Below are positions 17,365-25,128 of a stretch of 64,000 nt of DNA, in pieces. The translations under genes were made by a program, and so were the position numbers. The notes beneath the pieces were generated by a model. It worked only from the letters and a program-made list of their open reading frames with translations. It was not told the DNA's origin and made no database searches. Numbering within the stretch: the stretch's first letter is position 1; each line of letters starts with the position of its first letter. Source of the DNA: Bacteroidota bacterium (GTDB lineage Bacteria; Bacteroidota; Bacteroidia; Chitinophagales; Chitinophagaceae); contig JAFDZS010000001.1 in assembly GCA_018266775.1 (NCBI GenBank), positions 563,175 to 627,174 of the forward strand. The letters are read 5' to 3'.

Positions 17365-17487
17365 ATGCGTATCTTAATATTCCTGTTTTTATTGCTGGTT
17401 ACTTTGGATGGCATTGCACAATCGCATAATAAAAAAGAAGCTAAAGCCTATTTGAAAAAATATCCCAATGCGCCTAACAAAACTTAA
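17365..17487 (+). CDS. Small predicted secreted peptide (40 aa)
   Basis: ATG 17365 to TAA 17485-17487 encodes 40 residues. The first 19 form a strong Bacteroidota-style signal peptide (MRILIFLFLLLVTLDGIAQ), leaving a mature 21-residue basic peptide with Lys-rich start and the end KKYPNAPNKT. Its stop overlaps the 3' end of the convergent hypothetical gene by 14 bases. It may be a real short secreted peptide, or the remnant of a longer exported protein that lost its body. There is no recognisable family and no clear -7 box (TATTTTTA at 17353 is a near match). Moderate to low confidence. Confidence 0.4.
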   Translation: MRILIFLFLLLVTLDGIAQSHNKKEAKAYLKKYPNAPNKT

Positions 17488-18493
17488 ATGATAATTTCTT
17501 CGGACCAATGGCAAAGCACGTGTTTTCTTCTGCAATATCGTGTTCCTTCATCATTTTTTTGTAGCCGTGCTTTTGATATTCTTCTATCACTCTTTGTATT
17601 GGATTAAGCAAAGCGGTATCGCTGCAAAAAGATTTGAAGGCTTCAAATTTATTGCTGTAGAAGCTATCATGCGCTGGCCTGTCAATATGGTATAGATTGA
17701 AGAAATATAACTGCTCCCTGAGTTTATTCTTAGTGTGATGCAGTACAAATGAGTAAAACGGACCCAGGGTGGAATCAAAGTTTTTTTCCGTCAGACAGAA
17801 GTTGCTGATATAACCTGTTACATAATTGATATAATCCGGAGTATTAATAATACTGTCAAAATAAACAGGGCAGGTGATGAGGGAATCTTTATATATCTTT
17901 TTATACAACCATGGTAGCGAAAAAACCCTGCTATTCATTTCATATGGTAGATTTAAAATTTTATCCTGGTAAAAAGAATCAGATACAAAGTGATGTTGCT
18001 TATTTTCTTTAAGAAACGCACATTCCAGTTGATAGGATCTATTTAAATCATACCATGATTGATCAGGAGCCTGTTTTTTATTTTTTTTGAAATATTGACG
18101 TAGGTATTGCATGTAATTTAATTCCCTGTCAAAGTATTTTCTGTTCACAACTTTTGCTTTATCTTCTGTAAGGCTTAGTACAATACTGTCTCCGGGATAA
18201 AAGGGACCATTCCAATAATATTGATAATTGTTTGATTCATCCCCCTTCATCGCTTCATACATTAATATAATGGAAGAACCTTTTGCATATGTGAAGTATA
18301 ACGGCAGATAACGAGGTGAGTCAAGCTGTCCTTTGTAAACAGATCTTATCTCAAGGCCTTTATCCGTGCTGAGGTATAAATCGAATTTTAATGGGTTCAA
18401 TTTTTGTGGTGTTTCTAAACGGATATAAATGTTGGGGTCTTGGGAAAAGGCTTGCAAGTTGCTGAGCAGCATCAATACAAAAAAAGTTCTCAT
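17474..18493 (-). CDS. Hypothetical secreted protein
   Basis: I do not recognise this protein. From ATG 18493 it has 339 residues, with a clean signal peptide MRTFFVLMLLSNLQAFSQ. An in-frame ATG at 18565 would add 24 residues, but the added DNA is a terminator hairpin, so the shorter form is preferred. The mature part is rich in Tyr, Lys and Asp with no membrane segments. The early region (PNIYIRLETPQKLNPLKFDLYLS) looks like a beta-sandwich of the kind found before Bacteroidota thioredoxin-like or DUF-type exported proteins, but no CxxC is present. Predicted periplasmic or surface exposed. It follows lysS on the same strand but behind a terminator. Confidence 0.7.
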   Translation of the reverse strand: MRTFFVLMLLSNLQAFSQDPNIYIRLETPQKLNPLKFDLYLSTDKGLEIRSVYKGQLDSPRYLPLYFTYAKGSSIILMYEAMKGDESNNYQYYWNGPFYPGDSIVLSLTEDKAKVVNRKYFDRELNYMQYLRQYFKKNKKQAPDQSWYDLNRSYQLECAFLKENKQHHFVSDSFYQDKILNLPYEMNSRVFSLPWLYKKIYKDSLITCPVYFDSIINTPDYINYVTGYISNFCLTEKNFDSTLGPFYSFVLHHTKNKLREQLYFFNLYHIDRPAHDSFYSNKFEAFKSFCSDTALLNPIQRVIEEYQKHGYKKMMKEHDIAEENTCFAIGPKKLSFKFC

Positions 18494-18533
18494 AAAAAAG
18501 GCTTTAGTTTTCAAAATAAGAAAACTAAAGCCT
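18494..18533 (-). terminator. Strong Rho-independent terminator after lysS
   Basis: A perfect 14-bp inverted repeat (arms AGGCTTTAGTTTTC at 18499-18512 and GAAAACTAAAGCCT at 18520-18533, 7-base loop) is followed on the minus strand by six T residues. The T-tract ends exactly at the ATG (18493) of the next gene. Confidence 0.85.
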
Positions 18534-18573
18534 GCAGCTAAATATTTGCTGTTAAATCTTTTCAATAAAACAT

Positions 18574-20112
18574 TTACTCCTTCACCTCCGGCCGCATCAT
18601 GGGGAAGAACAACACATCCTGTATAGAATGTTGGTTCGTTAACAGCATCGCAATACGGTCAATACCAAAACCAATACCAGATGTAGGCGGCATACCATAT
18701 TCCAGCGCCCTTAAAAAATCGTAATCAATAAACATTGCTTCATCATCGCCACGCTCCATCAGCTTTGCCTGTTCTTCAAAACGCTCCCTTTGTTCTAAGG
18801 GGTCATTTAATTCACTGTAGGCGTTGGCAATTTCTTTACCATTGCACATCAGCTCAAAACGTTCCACCAATCCGGGTTTGCTGCGGTGTTTTTTAGTAAG
18901 TGGGCTCATTTCAACCGGATAGTCCGTAATAAACGTAGGCTGAATATAATGGCCTTCGCATTTTGATCCGAAAATTTCATCAATCAATTTTCCCTTGCCC
19001 CATTTTTCATCGGCATGAATATGCAGTTCGCGGCACACATTGCGGATGCCGGCTTCATCCATAGCACTGATGTCATACCCGGTATGTTCTTTAATGGCAT
19101 CGTACATGGTGATGCGTTTGTACGGCGCTTTAAAATCAATTTCTTTATTGCCTACTATTACTTTACTGCTGCCGTTGGTGGCAATGGCAGCACGTTCCAG
19201 CATTTGTTCGGTAGTGCTCATCATCCATTCATAATCTTTATACGCCACATAAAATTCCAGTACCGTAAATTCAGGATTATGTGTACGGTCCATCCCTTCA
19301 TTGCGGAAGTTGCGGCTGAATTCATACACCCAGTCGAACCCACCCACGATCAGTCTTTTTAAATACAGTTCATTGGCAATGCGCATGTACATGGGTACAT
19401 CCAGTGCGTTATGATGTGTGATGAACGGCCTTGCCGCAGCGCCGCCGGGAATACTTTGCAACACAGGCGTATCCACTTCCAGTGCACCGCGTTCATTTAA
19501 AAATTCGCGGATGGCATTGATCATTTTACTGCGTTTAATAAAAGTATCTTTTACGCCGGGGTTCACAATCAAATCAGCATAACGCTGGCGGTAGCGGAAC
19601 TCGGGGTCCGTTACTTCATCAAATGCTTCACCGTCTTTTTCTTTAACGATGGGTAAAGGGCGTAACGATTTGGTGAGAATAGAAAATTCTTTTACGTGAA
19701 CAGAAGTCTCACCGGTTTTGGTAGTGAACACGTAACCTTTAACACCAATGATATCGCCAATGTCCACCAATTTTTTCCAAACGGATTGAAATAAAGTTTT
19801 ATCCTCGCCGGGGCAAATATCATCCTGTTTAATATAGATCTGAATTTTGCCTGATGCATCCTGCAGCACGGCAAAGTTGGCTTTACCCATATCACGCACA
19901 CTCATTACGCGGCCTGCAATACAAACATCCGGCTGGTTGGTTGCAGCATTGTTCAGTTGTGCCGGGTCTTCTGCCCATAATTTTTTTATGGTAACAGCAT
20001 TATGGGTAACGGGGTACAATGCAGCGGGATAAGCATCGATACCCAGTTTATTTAATTCCTGTAATTTTTCCCTGCGGATGATTTCCTGTTCAGATAAATG
20101 TGTGATACTCAT
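18574..20112 (-). CDS. lysS: Lysyl-tRNA synthetase, class II
   Basis: A 512-residue class II LysRS. The N-terminal OB-fold anticodon-binding domain spans about residues 60-150 (AGRVMSVRDMGKANFAVLQDASGKIQ). The catalytic domain follows, with motif 1 near 198-225, motif 2 FRNEGMDRTHNPEF at 269-282, and motif 3 GIGFGIDRIAMLL at 479-491. These features are specific to LysRS (for example ARPFITHHNALD). It attaches lysine to tRNA-Lys in the cytoplasm. A strong terminator follows and a -7 box lies upstream at 20146-20153. Confidence 0.98.
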   Translation of the reverse strand: MSITHLSEQEIIRREKLQELNKLGIDAYPAALYPVTHNAVTIKKLWAEDPAQLNNAATNQPDVCIAGRVMSVRDMGKANFAVLQDASGKIQIYIKQDDICPGEDKTLFQSVWKKLVDIGDIIGVKGYVFTTKTGETSVHVKEFSILTKSLRPLPIVKEKDGEAFDEVTDPEFRYRQRYADLIVNPGVKDTFIKRSKMINAIREFLNERGALEVDTPVLQSIPGGAAARPFITHHNALDVPMYMRIANELYLKRLIVGGFDWVYEFSRNFRNEGMDRTHNPEFTVLEFYVAYKDYEWMMSTTEQMLERAAIATNGSSKVIVGNKEIDFKAPYKRITMYDAIKEHTGYDISAMDEAGIRNVCRELHIHADEKWGKGKLIDEIFGSKCEGHYIQPTFITDYPVEMSPLTKKHRSKPGLVERFELMCNGKEIANAYSELNDPLEQRERFEEQAKLMERGDDEAMFIDYDFLRALEYGMPPTSGIGFGIDRIAMLLTNQHSIQDVLFFPMMRPEVKE

Positions 20113-20145
20113 AATCGGTTAAAATAAATGCGCTTTTTGCGGCGG

Positions 20146-20153
20146 CAAAGATA
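20146..20153 (-). promoter_or_regulatory. -7 element of the lysS promoter
   Basis: On the minus strand this reads TATCTTTG, an exact TAnnTTTG, about 34 bases before the lysS ATG. No good -33 box is visible at the normal distance. Confidence 0.5.
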
Positions 20154-20288
20154 CTCGATGCAACCGAATCATCCATATTTCAGTCTATAGGGCCGTAGGC
20201 GGGCGTTTGCGAAACAAAATGCTGCACATAATAAGTAATAATGCCGTTCTTTGGCATTATATTAGAGTGATAACCATCTAAAACTCTT

Positions 20289-21002
20289 ATGATGAAACAA
20301 CTTACCTTTTTTCTTTCTCTTGTTATTATTTTATGTTGCGGCTGTGGTACCCTGGCCAACCTGCCACAGATTGGCGGCAATACCGGTATTACAGAAGCAG
20401 AAGCGGGCCAGGGCATTAAAGAAGCACTGGGTCAGGGCCTCACCAACGCTGTGCTGCATTTAAATAAAACAGATGGGTTTTTTAAAGATGAACTGTACAA
20501 AATTTTATTACCGCCTGATGCTAAAAAAGTGGAGAATACATTACGCAGTTTAGGTTTTAACAGCATGGTGGATAAGGCCATCTTGCAGATCAACCGCGGG
20601 GCAGAAGACGCTGTTGGCCTGGCCAAACCCATATTTGTTGATGCGGTAAAAAATATGACACTGCAGGACGCCATTGGCCTGGTTAAAAATGGCGATACCA
20701 GCGCCACACATTTCTTCAGGGAAAAAACCCTGGCACAATTAACAGCAGCATTTACACCCGTTATCAAATCATCGCTGGATAAAGTAGATGCCACCAAATA
20801 TTACGGTGATGTCATTACGAAATACAACAATTTTCCCACAACAATAAAAAAGATCAATCCTGATCTTACCTCATTTGTTACGGCAAGAGCTACCGATGCC
20901 TTGTTTGACCTGGTGGCAAAAGAAGAAGTTAACATCCGTACTAATTTTGCAGCACGCAGTACAGATATTTTAAAGAAAGTGTTTGGTCAGAAATGGAATT
21001 AG
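20289..21002 (+). CDS. DUF4197 lipoprotein
   Basis: A 237-residue protein whose N-terminus (MMKQLTFFLSLVIILCCGCG) is a lipoprotein signal with the acylated Cys among residues 16-19. A second ATG at 20292 is equally possible. The rest is helical and matches DUF4197: EAGQGIKEALGQGLTNAV, then a DGFFKDELYKILLPPDAKKVE block, NRGAEDAVGLAKPIFVDAVKNMTLQDA, and a C-terminal DALFDLVAKEEVNIR region. DUF4197 is found across Bacteroidota and Proteobacteria with no known activity. It is divergent from lysS and convergent with the patatin gene. Confidence 0.9.
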   Translation: MMKQLTFFLSLVIILCCGCGTLANLPQIGGNTGITEAEAGQGIKEALGQGLTNAVLHLNKTDGFFKDELYKILLPPDAKKVENTLRSLGFNSMVDKAILQINRGAEDAVGLAKPIFVDAVKNMTLQDAIGLVKNGDTSATHFFREKTLAQLTAAFTPVIKSSLDKVDATKYYGDVITKYNNFPTTIKKINPDLTSFVTARATDALFDLVAKEEVNIRTNFAARSTDILKKVFGQKWN

Positions 21003-21047
21003 GGTGGTGAACGGTGAATTGTCAATCGTGAATGATGGACGAAAGCC

Positions 21048-22091
21048 TTATTCCTGTTTGGCAAAAAATTCTGTAGCGGCATTAATGCCATTATTCAAGA
21101 GCAGCAGTTTATCCTGCTGCTTTGTTTTCTTAACCCGTGAAGAAATATTGCCCTGGCTCACGTAAATAGTTCTGCCTCTTTCGTTTTCCAAATTGGGGTA
21201 ACGGCGGTTAATGGTTTCCATCAGCAGGTTCATAAAGGCAGTAAAATATTCATTAAGGTTATTGATGTTATAGGCTGGTATGCGGATGCTGTTGTGCCGG
21301 AGCGAATCTATCTGCTGCGGACGTTCCAGTTTAATACCAATGGTTTGCGGGTTAAAAATTACTTTATCGCACAGCAAAGGGTTACTGCTTTCTGTACAAC
21401 TGTCGAACATATTGATGGGATAATTGCACAGCATACCTCCATCTACATAATAATTAATAAACGTGGTACTGTCCTGTTTTTTTATTTTCTGCAGGTGGTT
21501 ATCCAGTTGCACCGGCTCAAAATACAACGGAATGTTACTGCTGATGTGCACTGCGAGTGTGATGGGCATGTCAGGTGTATTAGGATAAGAAAAAATTTCC
21601 AGTTGCTGTTTACTTAAATTAGTTCCTGTACAATACAAATCTTTATACTTAACAGGATCGGATACATGCAATTGGTGCAGCTGCGCAAAAGTGAGGTCTG
21701 CGTTACCGGTTTTTGACAGCACCAGTTGCTGCAGCCATTTTTCAAATACTTCCCCTTTATACAACCCGTACTGGTTTTTAAACCTGTTGTATTTGCCTAC
21801 AATACCCCACTTGCCGTCGTTGAATTTTTGGATAGGCAGTTCCAGCATAATACTGTCTATTTCGGCAGCGCTGTAACCCACGCAAACCAGCATGCCTGCA
21901 ATGGAGCCGGCAGATGACCCACCCACTTTTTCTATTTGCTGTAATACACCTTTTTTTTCCAGCACACTAAATACACCGGCATACGCCAGGCCGCGAACAC
22001 CACCACCTTCCATCACCAGATTTTTATAGTTGTACTTTGTTTGTGCAGCACAGAGGGCAGGGAATAACAGGGCGGCAATTAATTTTTTCAT
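21048..22091 (-). CDS. Exported patatin-like phospholipase
   Basis: A 347-residue protein with a short signal peptide (residues 1-16, ALCAAQ). The patatin fold is clear: oxyanion loop GGGVRG at 30-34, nucleophile elbow GSSAG with Ser60, and the catalytic Asp217 in VDGG. The predicted reaction is hydrolysis of acyl esters of phospholipids or neutral lipids, and the signal places it in the periplasm or at the outer membrane. No C-terminal barrel (PlpD/BamA-like) is present, as the protein ends in a short helical tail. It is transcribed alone and converges on DUF4197. Confidence 0.92.
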   Translation of the reverse strand: MKKLIAALLFPALCAAQTKYNYKNLVMEGGGVRGLAYAGVFSVLEKKGVLQQIEKVGGSSAGSIAGMLVCVGYSAAEIDSIMLELPIQKFNDGKWGIVGKYNRFKNQYGLYKGEVFEKWLQQLVLSKTGNADLTFAQLHQLHVSDPVKYKDLYCTGTNLSKQQLEIFSYPNTPDMPITLAVHISSNIPLYFEPVQLDNHLQKIKKQDSTTFINYYVDGGMLCNYPINMFDSCTESSNPLLCDKVIFNPQTIGIKLERPQQIDSLRHNSIRIPAYNINNLNEYFTAFMNLLMETINRRYPNLENERGRTIYVSQGNISSRVKKTKQQDKLLLLNNGINAATEFFAKQE

Positions 22092-22176
22092 GCATTGAAA
22101 TTAAAGAATGCAGTTGTAACAAAAGTTAATGGCTTGATAAAACAGGTATCGCTCAGGCAGCATTTGTGAGCCATTT

Positions 22177-23058
22177 TCAATTATCTGCCAGTAAAACCTG
22201 CCAGGCTTCCCTCACCTTTCCATCATCCAATAATTTTTTGGCGTAGCGGTGCAATTCTTTATCCATCTCATCGGGGTTGATGGAAAAATATTGCACAATG
22301 TTTTTCAGCGTATCATCAGTGAAAGCGGGGTCGGCATCGGGCATATCATGCACATTGGCTAATTGCCCCAGGTTGTTGCCGGTAAGTATGGTGCTGTTGC
22401 GGATGGCATCGGGTAGCGCATCCACACCAATGCCTAATTGCGTGTTGGGTTTTTCTACTTTAAATAAGTTAGTGCTGTCTACTTTACAATACCAGTCGCC
22501 GCCAAGGCGTGCCACATGGTTAATTTTGGTTTGATCAATTTTTTGATGGGCATCCAGTATACCGTCATCAATATGCATAACCAATACTTCTGCAATCACC
22601 AGGTTGCCTGCACCACCTTCAGTACCCAATGGCTTTACTTCATTTACGCGGCATTCCATTTTAATTTTACTTTCCTTCACCATTGGTGGTTTAATGGTGG
22701 TGGAAGGCTCCATGGTAAACCCCGCTTTTTCAAATTCGTTTACACCTTTGGGGTATTCGCAACTGGAAAGTGAAACCTGCTGCACCATGTTGTAGTCAAC
22801 AATATTGATGACTACTTCAGGCACTTCTAAAACATTCTGTAAGGTATGTTTGGTGGTATTGTCACGCACCCGGCGTGACGGAGAGAAAACCACAATTGGC
22901 GGTTGCGAAGAAAACATATTGAAAAAACTAAATGGCGATAAGTTGATATTGCCTTCCTTATCTATTGTAGATGCAAAACAAATTGGCCTGGGCACGATGG
23001 CATGCTGCAGGTAATTTTGTTTTTCCACTGCGCTGAGCGCTTCCATTTTAATGATCAT
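22177..23058 (-). CDS. Flavin reductase family protein (FMN-binding split barrel)
   Basis: A 293-residue flavoprotein. The N-terminal about 200 residues form the split barrel: IVPRPICFASTIDKEGNINLSPFSFFNMFSSQPPIVVFS is the standard FMN-binding block, followed by DTxxH-like (RDNTTKHTLQN) and a VINIVDYNMVQQ strand. The extra C-terminal 90 residues are helical. Its start overlaps the end of the fumarylacetoacetate hydrolase gene by 4 bases (ATGA), so the two are translationally coupled. In Bacteroidota this pairing is seen near aromatic amino acid breakdown genes, but the substrate is not evident here. Confidence 0.9.
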   Translation of the reverse strand: MIIKMEALSAVEKQNYLQHAIVPRPICFASTIDKEGNINLSPFSFFNMFSSQPPIVVFSPSRRVRDNTTKHTLQNVLEVPEVVINIVDYNMVQQVSLSSCEYPKGVNEFEKAGFTMEPSTTIKPPMVKESKIKMECRVNEVKPLGTEGGAGNLVIAEVLVMHIDDGILDAHQKIDQTKINHVARLGGDWYCKVDSTNLFKVEKPNTQLGIGVDALPDAIRNSTILTGNNLGQLANVHDMPDADPAFTDDTLKNIVQYFSINPDEMDKELHRYAKKLLDDGKVREAWQVLLADN

Positions 23059-24074
23059 GATTGCGGCAAATGCTTTTTTAAACTGAGAATAGAAAAATCA
23101 CTTTCATCTTTTACAATGGTATTGGTAAGTATGCCCAACCCATCTACTTCCATCTCCACCACATCGCCTTCCTGCAGCCATTGTTCGGTATAATTGGGGT
23201 CGTTCAACTTACCTGTTCCGTTTAATTCTAAAAAACAACCAGTACCAACGGTGCCACTGCCAATTACATCGCCGGGATACAGATCCACACCATAACTGGC
23301 ACGCTCAATAATTTCAGCAAAGGTCCAGTCCATATCGGCCACATTGCCCAGGCTAACTTCCACACCATTCACGCGGCATTTCATGGTTAAATTCCACGAT
23401 TTTCCGGTATGGTTTTCTTTACACGGCACTTCAAATGGTTCCAGTTCATCCAGCGTAACCAATTTGGGGCCGATGACCGTGCAGAAATCTTTACCTTTTG
23501 CGGGGCCAAGGTTCAGCAGCATTTCTTCCATCTGCAACGTTCTTGCGCTCATATCGTTCATAATCATCAGCCCGCCAATGTATTCATCTGCGTCTTCGGC
23601 TTTAATATTTCTTCCATATTTACAAATTACGATGGCCACTTCCAGTTCAAAATCCAGTTTTTTAAAATGATCGGGCATGCAAATAATATTGCCGGGGCCC
23701 TGTATGCTGTTGTGGTTGGTAAAATAGAAAATGGGATATTGATCAAACTCCGGAATCATATCCACTTTGCGGTTGCGCCTTGCGGCAGCCACATGCTGGC
23801 GAAAGGCATAACCATCGCGGCAGCTGGTGGGGTGCGGTACAGGTGCCAGTATGGTGGCTTCATCGTAAGGCATACCAAAAACTTTTCTGCCATTTCCGTC
23901 TTTAATACGCTGTACAGATGCTTTGGCAATGGGTGCTACATCATCCCAATAATTTAAGAACATCGCCATGCCAACAGGCAGGTCGGGGTGCAGGGCATCA
24001 GTATCATACAAAATGCCATCAACAACAACAGCCAGTTGCTGCTGTTCATCCTTTAAATAAGTTACTAACTGCAT
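23055..24074 (-). CDS. Fumarylacetoacetate hydrolase family protein
   Basis: A 339-residue FAH-superfamily enzyme from ATG 24074; the frame reaches a TTG at 24092, which is less likely. The catalytic C-terminal domain includes DFELEVAIVICKYGRNIKAEDADEYIGGLMIMNDMSAR, with the acidic metal ligands of the family, and a GDVIGSGTVGTGCFLELN closing block. Such enzymes cleave C-C bonds of 1,3-dioxo acids using Mg2+ or Ca2+, the last step of tyrosine breakdown being the best known. It is followed by a flavin reductase with a 4-base overlap. A TATTTTTG -7-like box lies 16 bases upstream of the start (24097-24090). Confidence 0.92.
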   Translation of the reverse strand: MQLVTYLKDEQQQLAVVVDGILYDTDALHPDLPVGMAMFLNYWDDVAPIAKASVQRIKDGNGRKVFGMPYDEATILAPVPHPTSCRDGYAFRQHVAAARRNRKVDMIPEFDQYPIFYFTNHNSIQGPGNIICMPDHFKKLDFELEVAIVICKYGRNIKAEDADEYIGGLMIMNDMSARTLQMEEMLLNLGPAKGKDFCTVIGPKLVTLDELEPFEVPCKENHTGKSWNLTMKCRVNGVEVSLGNVADMDWTFAEIIERASYGVDLYPGDVIGSGTVGTGCFLELNGTGKLNDPNYTEQWLQEGDVVEMEVDGLGILTNTIVKDESDFSILSLKKHLPQS

Positions 24075-24133
24075 GGTAAAAATTATTTCCAAAAATAGGT
24101 AATTAAAAGCTGGTTTAAATTACTGTTTGCTTA

Positions 24134-24162
24134 TTGTTTTTTAGGCCGATGTACTAATTTTG
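24134..24162 (+). promoter_or_regulatory. Promoter of the fatty acid hydroxylase gene
   Basis: TTG (24134-24136), an 18-base spacer, and TAATTTTG (24155-24162) match both Bacteroidota elements with good spacing. The -7 box ends 18 bases before the ATG at 24181. Confidence 0.65.
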
Positions 24163-24180
24163 TAAAGCAAAAGGTGAACT

Positions 24181-24852
24181 ATGAAATTTGAGAAAATACA
24201 CAATAAAGGCCAGGCCCGTTTGTTTAAGAATCAATACCTGGAGTACCTTACCAAAACTCACCCGCTGGTGATTTGGGGTATGTACATTCCTATAATAGCA
24301 TTCATGCTGTACTACAGCGCCACTGCCAAACATTTAACAGCTGTACAGGCGATGGTTAGTTTTTTTGCCGGCATGTTTTTCTGGAGCCTTTTTGAATACA
24401 TTATGCACCGGTTTGTATTTCACCTGGTGGCAGAAAGTCCACGGGCACAAAAATTCATTTATGTGCTGCATGGTAACCACCACGAATACCCGAGGGATAA
24501 AGAAAGATTATTTATGCCTGCGGTACCCAGCATCATTTTGTCCAGTATCATTTTTTCGCTGCAATATTTACTGTTTTATATTTTTGGCGGAAGTGCTTAT
24601 GCTTTTGCTTTTTTCCCTGGCTTTATGCTGGGCTATTTAATGTATGGCACCATGCATTATGCCATTCATGCCTGGAACCCGCCTTTTAGATGGATGAAAC
24701 CTTTATGGCGCAACCATCACCTGCATCATTACAAAAACGAACACATGGGCTTTGGGGTAAGCTCCACCTTATGGGATCATGTATTTGGTACCATGTTCGA
24801 TTTGAAAAAGGAGAAGGAGGATAAGGAGAAGGTGAGGGAGTTGATGTATTGA
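24181..24852 (+). CDS. Sterol desaturase / fatty acid 2-hydroxylase family protein
   Basis: A 223-residue integral membrane di-iron enzyme with about four membrane segments (32-45, 55-72, 115-134, 140-158). All histidine boxes are present: EYIMHRFVFH (His76, His81), HGNHHEYP (His97, His100, His101), MHYAIHAW (His159, His163) and NHHLHHYKNEH (His179-183). This spacing resembles fatty acid alpha-hydroxylase (FA2H/Scs7) without the cytochrome b5 domain. In Bacteroidota such an enzyme could hydroxylate sphingolipid or ornithine-lipid acyl chains (inference). The charged C-terminus (KKEKEDKEKVRE) is encoded by purine-rich repeats just before the stop. Confidence 0.9.
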   Translation: MKFEKIHNKGQARLFKNQYLEYLTKTHPLVIWGMYIPIIAFMLYYSATAKHLTAVQAMVSFFAGMFFWSLFEYIMHRFVFHLVAESPRAQKFIYVLHGNHHEYPRDKERLFMPAVPSIILSSIIFSLQYLLFYIFGGSAYAFAFFPGFMLGYLMYGTMHYAIHAWNPPFRWMKPLWRNHHLHHYKNEHMGFGVSSTLWDHVFGTMFDLKKEKEDKEKVRELMY

Positions 24853-24857
24853 GAAAG

Positions 24858-25095
24858 GTGGCACGCAGAGGGGCAGGGGCGCAGAGAAAAAAATCAATGA
24901 TTTAAAAAATAGCCGCAGATGCGCAGATGAGCATTGGCACGCAGCGCTGCAGAGGGCGCAGGGGCAATAATGGTCTGACGGCCCCGTCTGACCATGTGAA
25001 GAAATGAGCCGCAGATGCGCAGATGAGCATTGACACGCAGAGATGAGAAGGGTGCAGAGAAAAAAAGTCAATGATTTAAAAGATAGCCGCAGATG
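24858..25095. repeat. Cluster of degenerate direct repeats (GCAGATGCGCAGA type)
   Basis: The 276-bp gap holds two near-identical copies of a 33-bp unit (24912-24944 and 25008-25040, one mismatch) starting GCCGCAGATGCGCAGATGAG. A second unit, GCAGAG-A-rich-TCAATGATTTAAAA-ATAGCCGCAGATG, occurs at 24879-24922 and again at 25052-25095. The units are interleaved, as in a small array broken by insertion. Similar GCAGA-rich intergenic repeats are common in Bacteroidota genomes. There is no coding potential. Confidence 0.7.
24970..24995. repeat. REP-like palindrome inside the repeat cluster
   Basis: ATGGTCTGACGG-CC-CCGTCTGACCAT forms a hairpin with 11 of 12 pairs. It separates the two copies of the 33-bp repeat and shares the GTCTGACGG core with the palindrome at 55300-55348. 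Confidence 0.6.
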
Positions 25096-25128
25096 GGGAA
25101 TAAGTATTAATCAGTTCAATCCGTGTCA

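Noticed and set aside
24858..25095. Direct repeats considered as a short CRISPR array
   Set aside because: There are only two copies of each unit, interleaved, with no constant spacer length and no cas genes.
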